Shown here in pieces: positions 1 through 8,232 of a DNA stretch of 64,000 nt. The notes under the pieces were generated by a model, which saw nothing but the letters and a program-made list of their open reading frames with translations, was not told where the DNA came from and did no database searches. The stretch lies in assembly GCF_017873765.1 (NCBI RefSeq), contig NZ_JAGGKP010000005.1:1-64000 (forward strand), in the 5' to 3' direction. Position numbers and translations under genes: made by a program. Position 1 is the stretch's first letter. The number at the start of each line of letters is the position of its first letter. The DNA is from Paenibacillus sediminis (GTDB taxonomy: Bacteria; Bacillota; Bacilli; Paenibacillales; Paenibacillaceae).

Positions 1-17
1 CAGTCTCCACCATTTAT

Positions 18-93
<76 letters not shown>

Positions 94-100
94 TCCATGC

Positions 101-177
101 GGAACCGTGGTGTAGAGGCCTAACATGCCTGCCTGTCACGCAGGAGATCGCGGGTTCGAATCCCGTCGGTTCCGCCA
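101..177 (+). tRNA. tRNA-Asp (GTC)
   Basis: Acceptor stem GGAACCG pairs with CGGTTCC, the anticodon is GTC in the loop CTGTCAC, the T-loop is TTCGAAT and CCA is encoded. Confidence 0.97.
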
Positions 178-229
178 TTTACATTACATATGCTTCAGGT
201 ATAGAAAATCCGAAAGAAATCAATAATAT

Positions 230-305
<76 letters not shown>

Positions 306-309
306 CTAT

Positions 310-386
310 GGCGGTCGTGGCGAAGGGGTTAACGCACCGGATTGTGGCTCCGGCATTCGTGGGTTCAAGTCCCATCGATCGCCCCA
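310..386 (+). tRNA. tRNA-His (GTG)
   Basis: The anticodon GTG lies in the loop ATTGTGGCT. The extra 5' G at 310 opposite C at position 73 is the hallmark of tRNA-His. CCA is encoded. Confidence 0.97.
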
Positions 387-401
387 TAATATAAATCACG
401 T

Positions 402-475
402 TGGGGATTAGCCAAGCGGTAAGGCAACGGACTTTGACTCCGTCATCATAGGTTCGAATCCTGTATCCCCAGCCA
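402..475 (+). tRNA. tRNA-Gln (TTG)
   Basis: Acceptor stem TGGGGAT pairs with ATCCCCA, the anticodon is TTG, and CCA is encoded. Confidence 0.96.
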
Positions 476-481
476 TTGTAA

Positions 482-557
482 GAGCCATTAGCTCAGTTGG
501 TAGAGCACCTGACTTTTAATCAGGGTGTCGAAGGTTCGAGTCCTTCATGGCTCACCA
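482..557 (+). tRNA. tRNA-Lys (TTT)
   Basis: Acceptor stem GAGCCAT pairs with ATGGCTC, the anticodon is TTT in the loop CTTTTAA, and CCA is encoded. Confidence 0.96.
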
Positions 558-577
558 TTTTCAAATTTAAATATCGT

Positions 578-661
578 GCGCGTGTGGCGGAATTGGCAGA
601 CGCACTAGACTTAGGATCTAGCGTCTTTGACGTGGGGGTTCAAGTCCCTCCACGCGCACCA
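578..661 (+). tRNA. tRNA-Leu (TAG)
   Basis: Class II tRNA of 84 nt with a long variable arm. Acceptor stem GCGCGTG pairs with CACGCGC, the anticodon is TAG, and CCA is encoded. Confidence 0.96.
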
Positions 662-666
662 TATTC

Positions 667-741
667 GCGGACGTGGCTCAGCGGTAGAGCATCGCCTTGC
701 CAAGGCGAGGGTCGCGGGTTCGATTCCCGTCGTCCGCTCCA
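667..741 (+). tRNA. tRNA-Gly (GCC)
   Basis: Acceptor stem GCGGACG pairs with CGTCCGC, the anticodon is GCC in the loop TTGCCAA, and CCA is encoded. Confidence 0.96.
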
Positions 742-750
742 TTATTTTCT

Positions 751-827
751 CGGGACGTAGCTCAGCTTGGTAGAGCACCTGGTTTGGGACCAGGGGGTCG
801 CATGTTCAAATCGTGTCGTCCCGACCA
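751..827 (+). tRNA. tRNA-Pro (TGG)
   Basis: Acceptor stem CGGGACG pairs with CGTCCCG, the anticodon is TGG in the loop TTTGGGA, and CCA is encoded. Confidence 0.96.
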
Positions 828-836
828 TTATATAAT

Positions 837-907
837 GCGGGTGTAGTTCAATGGTAGAACTCCAGCCTTCCAAGCTGGTAGCGTGGGTTCGATTCCCATC
901 ACCCGCT
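837..907 (+). tRNA. tRNA-Gly (TCC)
   Basis: Acceptor stem GCGGGTG pairs with CACCCGC and the anticodon is TCC. It is the only tRNA of the ten without an encoded CCA, so CCA addition must be enzymatic. It ends the cluster. Confidence 0.95.
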
Positions 908-915
908 TAAATGTT

Positions 916-945
916 AAGAGTTGCGAATTTCGCAGCTCTTTTGTT
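916..945 (+). terminator. Terminator of the tRNA cluster
   Basis: Stem AGAGTTGCG with CGCAGCTCT (one G-T pair), followed by TTTTGTTTT. Confidence 0.8.
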
Positions 946-968
946 TTATAATCATTAGTGGATCACAA

Positions 969-1006
969 AGGAGCAAGGGCGTCAGCGACGACTTGTTCTT
1001 TTTGTT
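969..1006 (+). terminator. Second terminator-like hairpin
   Basis: GGAGCAAG pairs with CTTGTTC and an inner CGTC-AGC-GACG extends the stem; TTTTTGTTTT follows. It backs up the terminator just upstream. The remaining bases to 1107 hold only the leader and ribosome site of the protease gene. Confidence 0.6.
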
Positions 1007-1107
1007 TTACAGCGCAACATTCTTAAAATCGTTTACGTATCTATTTATGCAGTTGTTCAGCTGAATACGCTTTATAGACGACATCAAGAGGAGACAGAAG
1101 AAAACAA

Positions 1108-2373
1108 ATGAAGCGACTTTTTATGATTTTTATGCTTGTTATAGGGTTATCTACTAACCCTTTAACCAGTTTTGCGGAAGATTCAAGCAGCAGTTCGATA
1201 TTTAGCGGTGCTATCATTTTATCGGTTGGCAGTCCTAATGCAATCTATGACAATACGGATCAGATCATTGACGAAGATAACTTTAATGTTGTGCCTTTTG
1301 TGAAAAACGGGCGTACTCTCGTGCCGCTTCGGTTCGTCAGCGAATCATTGGAGGCTAATGTCGTATGGAATGGGAAGACTTCAACTGCTACAATCACAAG
1401 TACAGGCAAAGTAATCAATATCACACCAGGACGCAGTGTACTTCTTATTAATAATAAAAATTATCCGCTGGATGCGGCTGCTGAGTATAAAGAAGGCCGA
1501 ATTTTCGTACCGCTGCGCGCCATCAGTGAAGCGTTTGGCAAAGAAGTATTTTTTGATCGCGGCATCATCGTCATAAGTAATACTAGTTATGATCAGGATA
1601 TCATCAATTATTTACGGTTCGTCTTAGCGCCTTTTAAGAAAGATCCTTATACGGGAAAGACGTTAAATACAGAACAGATTGCAAATTTGGAACAAAGCGT
1701 TGTTTTACTTGAGTCTTTTGATCGTGAAGGAAAATCTATTGGTTTTGGAACGGCATTTGCCGTTGGTTACGGTTTGTTTTTGACCAACTATCATGTGATA
1801 TCGGAAGCGAGTCAATATTTAATTGAAACTGTGCAGGACCGATTTTATGATGTAGATGGTATTGTTGCCGTCAATAAGGCAGACGATCTGGCCTTAGTCA
1901 AAACAAAAATACGTACAAACATTCCGCCGCTTCGAATAGGCTCAACCTGGAATTTGGCGAAAGGCCAGTCCATTGTTACAATCGGCAATCCTGAAGGGTT
2001 TCAAAACACGATGTCAACAGGAATCATCAGTGGACTTAGAACGATTGATAATGAACGTTATATTCAAATTACTGCCCCAATTACGAATGGAAGCTCAGGC
2101 GGGCCATTGTTTAATATAAAAGGCGAAGTTATCGGAATTAACACGATGGGCGAAGATAAGGGCAACTTAAATTTTGCAGTGCCAATCGATTATGCTAGTG
2201 CATGGATTGCTAAATATAAGGCGATGAACTTCTCGAGTATTAAAGTGCTGAATCAAGATTTATTTAGAGAAAATAAAACAGTCGATGAAGCGCCGGCGAC
2301 CCAAGACGGGACGACCGTACAATCGCCATCACAGTCAGAACAATCGCAGGCTCAATCACCAACACAGCTGTAA
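1108..2373 (+). CDS. Secreted HtrA-like serine protease with copper-amine-oxidase-like N-terminal domain
   Basis: Predicted exported trypsin-like (S1C/DegP type) protease of 421 residues. Residues 1-23 form a signal peptide ending SFA. Residues about 50-158 form a stalk domain with two copies of the motif R-x-(L/F)-VPLR, the copper amine oxidase N-terminal-like domain common in Paenibacillus surface proteins. The protease domain follows with His229 (TNYHVIS), Asp259/260 (KADDLAL) and Ser330 (NGSSGGP). The tail from about 385 is rich in Ser, Gln and Thr, and no PDZ domain is seen. The start has AGAGGAGACAG upstream. It probably cleaves or quality-controls envelope proteins; the substrate is unknown. 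Confidence 0.88.
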   Translation: MKRLFMIFMLVIGLSTNPLTSFAEDSSSSSIFSGAIILSVGSPNAIYDNTDQIIDEDNFNVVPFVKNGRTLVPLRFVSESLEANVVWNGKTSTATITSTGKVINITPGRSVLLINNKNYPLDAAAEYKEGRIFVPLRAISEAFGKEVFFDRGIIVISNTSYDQDIINYLRFVLAPFKKDPYTGKTLNTEQIANLEQSVVLLESFDREGKSIGFGTAFAVGYGLFLTNYHVISEASQYLIETVQDRFYDVDGIVAVNKADDLALVKTKIRTNIPPLRIGSTWNLAKGQSIVTIGNPEGFQNTMSTGIISGLRTIDNERYIQITAPITNGSSGGPLFNIKGEVIGINTMGEDKGNLNFAVPIDYASAWIAKYKAMNFSSIKVLNQDLFRENKTVDEAPATQDGTTVQSPSQSEQSQAQSPTQL

Positions 2374-2400
2374 TAATCTTGTATGTAGAGATCATAAATC

Positions 2401-2443
2401 AAAAACCCGTCAATTTAACGGATAGCGTTAATTGACGGGTTTT
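2401..2443. terminator. Bidirectional terminator between the protease gene and mqnD
   Basis: Near-perfect stem of about 18 bp with arms AAAACCCGTCAATT and AATTGACGGGTTTT, A-rich on the left and T-rich on the right, so it can end transcription from both convergent genes. Confidence 0.9.
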
Positions 2444-2475
2444 CATATTATTTCATCTTCAGTCGCATGATTTCA

Positions 2476-3306
2476 TTACAGCAGTTTCTGAAGATCCACT
2501 TCAGGTACGAGTCCTTCTTTGGCTGCGCGGCTGAGCAGGGCAGTTACGGCCGCATAGCCGTCATCACCCAGATTGGCGGTGAACTCGTTCACGTACAGTT
2601 TGATGTGCGCCTCTGCGACTTGCGGATTCATCTCTTGTGCGTGCTGCATCACATAGTCACGTGATACTTCAGGGTGCGCCCATGCGTATTTAACAGAAGC
2701 ACGTATCCATTTAGCGATCGCATCCAAATCCAGCGTTCGGCGGGCAATGATGGCCCCGAGCGGAATCGGAAGACCGGTGTCAGCTTCCCACCAGTTTCCT
2801 AAGTCAGTGAGCATCGTCAGTCCGTATGAAGGGAAAGTAAATCGTGCTTCGTGAATGACCAGCCCGGCATCGATTTCACCGTCGCGAACCGCTGGCATGA
2901 TTTTATCAAAAGGCATGACTACAATTTCGCCTACGCCGCCCGGCACGTTCTGGGCTGCCCACAGCCGGAACAATAGGTAAGCCGTTGACCTTTCGCTTGG
3001 CACTGCGACTCGCCGTCCGGATAAAGATGCGGCATCAACAGCGTCGCTGGCCGTCAGTACCAGCGGTCCGCAGCCTCTTCCTAGCGCTCCTCCGCAAGGG
3101 ATCAGTGCATAATCGGACAATACCCAAGGCAGCGCCGCGTATGAAATTTTGAGTACATCAGGACCTTTCCCGCTGGCCGCTAGATTGTTAGTAATATCTA
3201 TATCCGCATAAGTAACGTCAAGCTCGGGTGCACCGGGAATTAGCCCGTGCGCCCAGGCGTGAAATACAAAAGTGTCATTTGGACAAGGAGAAAAAGCAAT
3301 TTTCAT
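2476..3306 (-). CDS. mqnD: 1,4-dihydroxy-6-naphthoate synthase
   Basis: Enzyme of the futalosine route to menaquinone that converts cyclic de-hypoxanthinyl futalosine to 1,4-dihydroxy-6-naphthoate. The 276-residue product opens with the signature MKIAFSPCPNDTFVFHAW and has the two-lobe periplasmic-binding-protein-like fold of the MqnA/MqnD family, with conserved segments SYAALP and DAGLVIHE. An in-frame extension upstream exists, but the start at 3306 has GGAGG at a spacing of 7 and overlaps the stop of mqnB by ATGA, which indicates translational coupling. MqnD is preferred over MqnA because of the SPCPNDTFxFH opening. It implies that this organism uses the futalosine pathway rather than the classical men pathway. 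Confidence 0.92.
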   Translation of the reverse strand: MKIAFSPCPNDTFVFHAWAHGLIPGAPELDVTYADIDITNNLAASGKGPDVLKISYAALPWVLSDYALIPCGGALGRGCGPLVLTASDAVDAASLSGRRVAVPSERSTAYLLFRLWAAQNVPGGVGEIVVMPFDKIMPAVRDGEIDAGLVIHEARFTFPSYGLTMLTDLGNWWEADTGLPIPLGAIIARRTLDLDAIAKWIRASVKYAWAHPEVSRDYVMQHAQEMNPQVAEAHIKLYVNEFTANLGDDGYAAVTALLSRAAKEGLVPEVDLQKLL

Positions 3307-3983
3307 TTGAATACCTCCGGTAATATTGAACTTGTTGCTTCTAGCGCTTGCAGCGCTTCTTGAATTCGCCAAGCGGATCGATCGCGAGGCCCTACAGCAT
3401 TTGAAATAGATCGAATTTCGAGGACAGGAATTCCGTGTTCATTGGCCGCAAAAGCTACCCCGTACCCCTCCATAGCTTCAGCCGCAGCTCCTGGGACTCG
3501 TGCGGCGAGTTCAGCGGCAGTTGCAGCCGTGCCGGTCGTCGTTGATACAGTAAGCACCTTACCTGTATTTACTGGAAGCCCAGCTGAGCGAAGAGCCTGT
3601 GTTAATCTGGCTGCCAGGTTATCGTCGACCGAAATACGGGAAGAACCGAAACCAAGCTCGTCCACACTGATGAAGCCTTCAGCCGTCTCGGAACCAAGGT
3701 CAGCGGCGACAATTTCGCTGGATACCACGATCGAACCGACTTCAGCTTTGCCAGTAAAACCGCCGGCGATCCCCGCGCTTAGTACGATGTCATATTTGCC
3801 TGCGGCAAGTGCGGTCATTGTTCTGGCGGCAGCTGATGCGGGACCGACGCCTGCGAGCTGAACATCGAATCTGTCATTCCCGTTTAACCCGCGAATTACC
3901 GCATCCCTTTCGGCTGAAACGGCAGTCATGATAAGCACGCGTGAGCTGGATTCCTTCCTTCCTGCGTGTAAATCAACATTCAT
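3303..3983 (-). CDS. mqnB: Futalosine hydrolase
   Basis: Nucleoside-phosphorylase-fold hydrolase that releases hypoxanthine from futalosine in menaquinone synthesis. About 226 residues. Seen: an N-terminal VLIMTAVSAERDAV strand, a central SAGIAGGF nucleoside-binding loop, and a C-terminal EAMEGYGVAFAA and RSISNAVGPRDR region typical of MTAN/futalosine hydrolases. AAGGAGA lies about 12 bases before the chosen ATG; an ATG at 4004 would add seven residues, but there the ribosome site falls inside the coding part. First gene of the mqnB-mqnD operon; mqnA, mqnC and mqnE are not in this window. Confidence 0.9.
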   Translation of the reverse strand: MNVDLHAGRKESSSRVLIMTAVSAERDAVIRGLNGNDRFDVQLAGVGPASAAARTMTALAAGKYDIVLSAGIAGGFTGKAEVGSIVVSSEIVAADLGSETAEGFISVDELGFGSSRISVDDNLAARLTQALRSAGLPVNTGKVLTVSTTTGTAATAAELAARVPGAAAEAMEGYGVAFAANEHGIPVLEIRSISNAVGPRDRSAWRIQEALQALEATSSILPEVFK

Positions 3984-4087
3984 TCTATAATCAATCTCCT
4001 TCATTGTTCTTCGTAAAGATTCCTTATAGCATTTTCGTTTATAGATATGTAATTTGAAAGCGTAAGTAACATGAACTAACCCGTTCT

Positions 4088-4096
4088 ATTATAGCA
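4088..4096 (-). promoter_or_regulatory. Candidate extended -10 promoter of mqnB-mqnD
   Basis: On the minus strand TGCTATAAT is a perfect extended -10 element about 105 bp before the mqnB start. No convincing -35 is visible. Confidence 0.4.
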
Positions 4097-4221
4097 CAGG
4101 TGAATATGACAGTGCTTTTTTCTTACTCCCCAAGGTATATTAAGAGCCCGTCCAATCATATGATATTGTACACTTTGCATACGATTATTAGGGGAAGTGT
4201 CCAAAGGAGGGGAGCCAAGGA

Positions 4222-5373
4222 ATGAAGCAAAAGGAATGTATTGCGATGCTGCTAGCCGGAGGCGAGGGGAGACGGCTTGGCATGTTAACTCGCAAAATAG
4301 CCAAGCCTGCCGTATATTTCGGAGGCAAATACCGGATTATCGATTTTACCTTGAGCAACTGCACCAATTCAGGCATTGATACTGTCGGTGTGCTGACCCA
4401 GTACCATCCGCAAGTGTTGAATCGTTATATCGGAATCGGAAAGCCATGGGATTTGGACCGCAAGGAAGGCGGAATTTCGATTCTTCCTCCCTTTATTAAG
4501 CAAAGGGGCGGCGATTGGTACAGAGGGACGGCCGATGCAATCTATCAAAACATGGACTTTATTGAAGAATATAATCCGGAATACATTCTCGTCATATCCG
4601 GTGACCACATTTACAAAATGGATTATGAGCTTATGCTGCGTTTTCATAAGGACAAGAAAGCAGACGCGTCTATCGCCGTGATCGGTGTGAAATGGGAAGA
4701 AACAAGCCGCTTTGGTATTATGAGCGTCGATGAACATAACCGAATTACCGAGTTTGTTGAAAAGCCGAAGCGTGCCACGAGCAATTTAGCCTCGATGGGT
4801 GTGTATATCTATACATGGAAAACGCTCAAAAAATATTTGAACATGGATGCGGAAAATGTGAAATCAAGCCACGACTTTGGTAAAGATATCATTCCTGCTA
4901 TGCTGGATGACGGAATTCGCCTTTATGCCTATCCATTCGAAGGATATTGGAAAGATGTAGGTACAATTGAAAGCCTGTGGGAAGCCAATATGGATTTGCT
5001 CGATGATGAAAATAAGCTCAAGCTGAGCGACCGAAAATGGCGCATCTATTCACTCAATTCAAATCAGCCTGCCCAGTATGTCGCTCCATCAGCGAACATT
5101 ACCAATTCCATAGTGAATGAGGGGTGTATCGTCTTCGGAGATGTCGACCACTCGGTGTTGTTCTATGGGGTTCAGGTCGGAAGCGGCAGCGTCATTAAAG
5201 ATTCGGTCATTATGCCGAATACGAAAATTGGGAACAATGTGACCATTTATAAGGCGATCGTTGGGGAAGGGTCTGTAATTGGCGACGGGAGTGTTGTCGG
5301 TTCATCAGAAAGCGGGGAGATTACACTCATTGGAAGCTATGAATCAATCACTTTCGGAATTCCTGCCAGATAA
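4222..5373 (+). CDS. glgC: Glucose-1-phosphate adenylyltransferase
   Basis: Makes ADP-glucose from ATP and glucose-1-phosphate, the committed step of glycogen synthesis. The 383 residues include the nucleotidyltransferase loop [13 protein letters not shown], the following [15 protein letters not shown] segment, the GTADAIYQN motif, the metal-site region [10 protein letters not shown] and the sugar-phosphate-binding FVEKPK. From about residue 290 a left-handed beta-helix follows (repeats such as [13 protein letters not shown] and [24 protein letters not shown]). AAGGAGG lies about 11 bases before the ATG. The gene is followed by glgD after 27 bp. No glycogen synthase, branching enzyme or phosphorylase gene is nearby. 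Confidence 0.95.
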   Translation: MKQKECIAMLLAGGEGRRLGMLTRKIAKPAVYFGGKYRIIDFTLSNCTNSGIDTVGVLTQYHPQVLNRYIGIGKPWDLDRKEGGISILPPFIKQRGGDWYRGTADAIYQNMDFIEEYNPEYILVISGDHIYKMDYELMLRFHKDKKADASIAVIGVKWEETSRFGIMSVDEHNRITEFVEKPKRATSNLASMGVYIYTWKTLKKYLNMDAENVKSSHDFGKDIIPAMLDDGIRLYAYPFEGYWKDVGTIESLWEANMDLLDDENKLKLSDRKWRIYSLNSNQPAQYVAPSANITNSIVNEGCIVFGDVDHSVLFYGVQVGSGSVIKDSVIMPNTKIGNNVTIYKAIVGEGSVIGDGSVVGSSESGEITLIGSYESITFGIPAR

Positions 5374-5400
5374 GGTCATTTAAGAGGAGAGAAAGCCGCT

Positions 5401-6504
5401 ATGAAAAATGTGATGGGAATTATTAATACGGTGAACGAACCGGATCATTTGGAAGAACTGACGTACCATCGGTGCATTGCATCCGTTCCATTTGGAGGCA
5501 GATATCGGCTTATTGATTTTATATTGTCCAGCATGGTCAATTCGGGAATTACGAACGTGGCTGTATTTGCTCACACGAAATATCGTTCGTTGATGGACCA
5601 TTTGGGTTCAGGGAAGGAATGGGACCTGGATCGCAAACGGTCAGGGTTGTTTATTTTGCCGCCGGTAAATGAAGGTCTGGAGCCAGTAAAGGGAGATTTA
5701 CACGCATTATACGGACACCGAGACTATTTATATCGAAGCAGTGAGGAATTTGTTCTTCTAACCCGCAGCCATATGGTATGCAACATCGATTTTCGGGATT
5801 TGCGCAATTACCATGAGATGACCGGGGCCGATATTTCTGTGCTCTATAAAGAAACGGACGATCCGGACTCCATCTCAAGTCGAATTGTGACCAATACGAA
5901 AGGCAGAGTGACGTCAATTCGCGAACAAAGCGGGCTCTTGCAGGGGAATAAAGTATCGATGGAAATCTTCTTCATGAAAAAAAGTCTGCTGCTCGACTTG
6001 ATCGAAACAGCGCTGGCTGAAGGTCATGATCATTTTGTGAGAGATGCGATATTAAAAAACATCGATCATTTAAATATACATGGATACCGTTATCAAGGCT
6101 ACTTAGGCGTCGTTAATACGCTGCAAAGCTATTACAAGCATAGTATGAATTTGCTGAATCCAAACGTATGGAAAGAGCTGTTTTTCCAGCCCGGTCTCAT
6201 TTACACCAAAATCAAAGATGAGCCGCCAACACGTTATAAATCCGAATCGAGAACGAGCAATTCCTTAGTCGCAAACGGCTGCATTATTGAAGGTACGGTG
6301 GAAAATTCAATTCTATTCAGAGGAGTTAGAGTACATCCAGGCGCAGTCGTCAAAAACAGCATCATTTTGCAAAATGGCATGATTCGAGAAAATGTGAACC
6401 TCGAGCATGCCATATTAGATAAAGATGTTGTCATTAACGCAGGTCGAACTCTGATGGGGCATGAGCTGGCGCCCTTTATCGCCGTGAAGAAGAAAGTAAT
6501 ATAG
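5401..6504 (+). CDS. glgD: ADP-glucose pyrophosphorylase GlgD subunit
   Basis: Paralog of GlgC (367 residues) that in Bacilli forms a GlgC/GlgD heterotetramer. The nucleotide-binding loop is degenerate: the N-terminus is MKNVMGIINTVNEPDHLEEL instead of a GGxGxRL loop, so it is expected to be a regulatory, non-catalytic subunit. The middle keeps FGGRYRLIDFILSSMVNSGI and a KEWDLDRKRSG segment, and the C-terminus keeps the beta-helix. AAGAGGAGAGA precedes the ATG. Second gene of the glg operon. Confidence 0.92.
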   Translation: MKNVMGIINTVNEPDHLEELTYHRCIASVPFGGRYRLIDFILSSMVNSGITNVAVFAHTKYRSLMDHLGSGKEWDLDRKRSGLFILPPVNEGLEPVKGDLHALYGHRDYLYRSSEEFVLLTRSHMVCNIDFRDLRNYHEMTGADISVLYKETDDPDSISSRIVTNTKGRVTSIREQSGLLQGNKVSMEIFFMKKSLLLDLIETALAEGHDHFVRDAILKNIDHLNIHGYRYQGYLGVVNTLQSYYKHSMNLLNPNVWKELFFQPGLIYTKIKDEPPTRYKSESRTSNSLVANGCIIEGTVENSILFRGVRVHPGAVVKNSIILQNGMIRENVNLEHAILDKDVVINAGRTLMGHELAPFIAVKKKVI

Positions 6505-6519
6505 TGGAGGACGGCATCG

Positions 6520-7539
6520 ATGTTTAGACCGTGGGCTTTATCAGGACCGAGTATTCAAGTTGATCCGTTGTTTTCTCATTATTTAAATCGCTCCGCAGTA
6601 AGCATTGCTGAAGAAATTGAAAGGGCTGGATACCGCACCGTGCACTATTTCGTCGTAAATGAAAGCAAGGTGAACGGTGAATTGGTGGAAGCTTTTCATA
6701 AACGGGGTATCGCGGTGTGGGCGCTCGTTATTGGCAACGGGACGTTCACTACTGCACATTTGCCTAAAGAATGGCCGCAGTGGCGTATGGGGCTCGTGCG
6801 AGAACTTCATGACGGCTTCGAGCGGCTTTCTCTCTTTTCACAGCCATATTTGAACTGGAAGAAGCGGGCAGTGGCCGAACTGGTCTCGAGTTACCCATTT
6901 GATGGTATCGAAATTGCCGAGCCGTATTTTCCAGAATGGGATGGGATAAGAAGAGGGGTATATGGGGATGTTGGGCTGCTGGCCCAGCAGGCGTTCCGGG
7001 AGCAGTATGGCTTAGAAATGCCCGATTTTGTGAATAAAAGTGCTGCTAATTACTACCTTAACAATCCGAAAGTTTATGAGAAATGGATTTCATTTCGTGT
7101 AGACGCTGTGAATAGATGTATTGACGAGATCATGAACGGAGTTGGTGGATGCCGGGAGGTTCGTCCTGACATTTATGTTGCGACTTGGTCTTTAGCGATT
7201 AATGGAGGACATGATGCCGAAGCGAAGCTGAGAGAGTGGCAAGGACTGGATGCGCCGGCGATGATCGCACGGGTAAGACCGAATATTCATTTTCTGCAAA
7301 CGCACTGGCCTGATTGGATGCAGAAGAATCTATCGCCGGATTATATAAAAGGCTATGAAAGGTTCGCATCTCCTATTCGTAGGGCGTATCCTAAACTCCC
7401 GCTGGGGGTGCAAACAGATATCGGCTCACTGCCAAGCATGGTTAGAGATCGGCGCTGGCTGGATCAGTTTCAAATGAGTGCGTTTGAGCTAAACTATGAT
7501 GCTTGGACGGCTTATGAGTATCATTTGGGTGGTAATTAA
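6520..7539 (+). CDS. Putative TIM-barrel glycoside-hydrolase-like protein
   Basis: Cytoplasmic protein of 339 residues without a signal peptide. The pattern of strands and loops (YRTVHYFVV, GIAVWALV, FDGIEIAEPYFPEW, DIYVATWSLAI, PNIHFLQTHWPDW, LPLGVQTDIGS) is that of a (beta/alpha)8 barrel. Glu in GIEIAEPYFPEW and the Asp/Trp-rich ends of later strands could form a sugar site. It starts 16 bp after glgD with GGAGG in front, so it is probably the third gene of the glycogen operon. The substrate cannot be told from sequence, and no family name is claimed. Confidence 0.6.
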   Translation: MFRPWALSGPSIQVDPLFSHYLNRSAVSIAEEIERAGYRTVHYFVVNESKVNGELVEAFHKRGIAVWALVIGNGTFTTAHLPKEWPQWRMGLVRELHDGFERLSLFSQPYLNWKKRAVAELVSSYPFDGIEIAEPYFPEWDGIRRGVYGDVGLLAQQAFREQYGLEMPDFVNKSAANYYLNNPKVYEKWISFRVDAVNRCIDEIMNGVGGCREVRPDIYVATWSLAINGGHDAEAKLREWQGLDAPAMIARVRPNIHFLQTHWPDWMQKNLSPDYIKGYERFASPIRRAYPKLPLGVQTDIGSLPSMVRDRRWLDQFQMSAFELNYDAWTAYEYHLGGN

Positions 7540-7677
7540 AGTAGACCATCCAGAACCATGATTATCAGAATTTGATATTCAAAAAATCCATGAGTCTCTG
7601 ACAAGTATAAACATTACTGATCCTAAACTTAGAGCTGAACATATTGAAAAGGCCAAAAGATAACCAATTGATTAATG

Positions 7678-7705
7678 AAAAGGCACTCCTTATGGAGTGC
7701 CTTTT
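7678..7705. terminator. Bidirectional terminator
   Basis: Perfect 12-bp stem AAAAGGCACTCC / GGAGTGCCTTTT around TTAT, between the convergent glg and fru operons. Confidence 0.92.
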
Positions 7706-7718
7706 GTATAATTTCAGC

Positions 7719-8174
7719 TTAAATATTTTTCGCCAAAATTTCAATGATTTCATCTGGCGTCTGTGCATCCGTTAATTGCTGACGGAAATCTTCGTGTATC
7801 AGTTTGCGGGAGAGGGCCACCAATATTTGCAGATGCTCGTTGCCGACATTAGCTTCGGGAACGGCGATCATGAACGCCATCGTTGCCGGACTTCCGTCAA
7901 GTGAATCCCAATCAATGGACTTATTGAACCTAGCGAACGCAAGGGACGCTTTGCTTACACCAGCTGATTTACCGTGAGGAATAGCGACACCGAAGCCAAT
8001 GCCTGTTGAGCTTTGCTGCTCACGTCTCAGCACGGCTTCTATATATGCGTCCAGATGAGTGATGGAACCGGATCGCTCCAAACTTGCTGCCATTTGGCGG
8101 ATCGCATCTTCTCTTGTATCCACATCAAGCGGAAGCATAATTGTCCCATGATTCAGAAGCTCATGAATGTTCAT
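7719..8174 (-). CDS. PTS fructose-type EIIA protein
   Basis: Phosphocarrier of the fructose/mannitol EIIA family (PTS_EIIA_2), 151 residues. His67 in GVAIPHGKS accepts phosphate from HPr and passes it to the EIIB domain of the gene upstream. In many Firmicutes EIIA is fused to EIIBC in one FruA polypeptide; here it is a separate final gene, 58 bp after EIIBC. GGAG lies 10 bases before the ATG. Confidence 0.9.
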   Translation of the reverse strand: MNIHELLNHGTIMLPLDVDTREDAIRQMAASLERSGSITHLDAYIEAVLRREQQSSTGIGFGVAIPHGKSAGVSKASLAFARFNKSIDWDSLDGSPATMAFMIAVPEANVGNEHLQILVALSRKLIHEDFRQQLTDAQTPDEIIEILAKNI

Positions 8175-8232
8175 TCGCAGTCATCTCCAATAGGTTAGGT
8201 AAGTACGAAATTATGATTGCTGTAAAAATGGA

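Noticed and set aside
497..760. 87-codon ORF across tRNA genes
   Set aside because: It reads through tRNA-Lys, tRNA-Leu and tRNA-Gly and has no ribosome site.
3442..3861. 139-codon plus-strand ORF opposite mqnB
   Set aside because: It is an antisense shadow in GC-rich codons of mqnB, with a low-complexity Ala/Ser product and no start signals.
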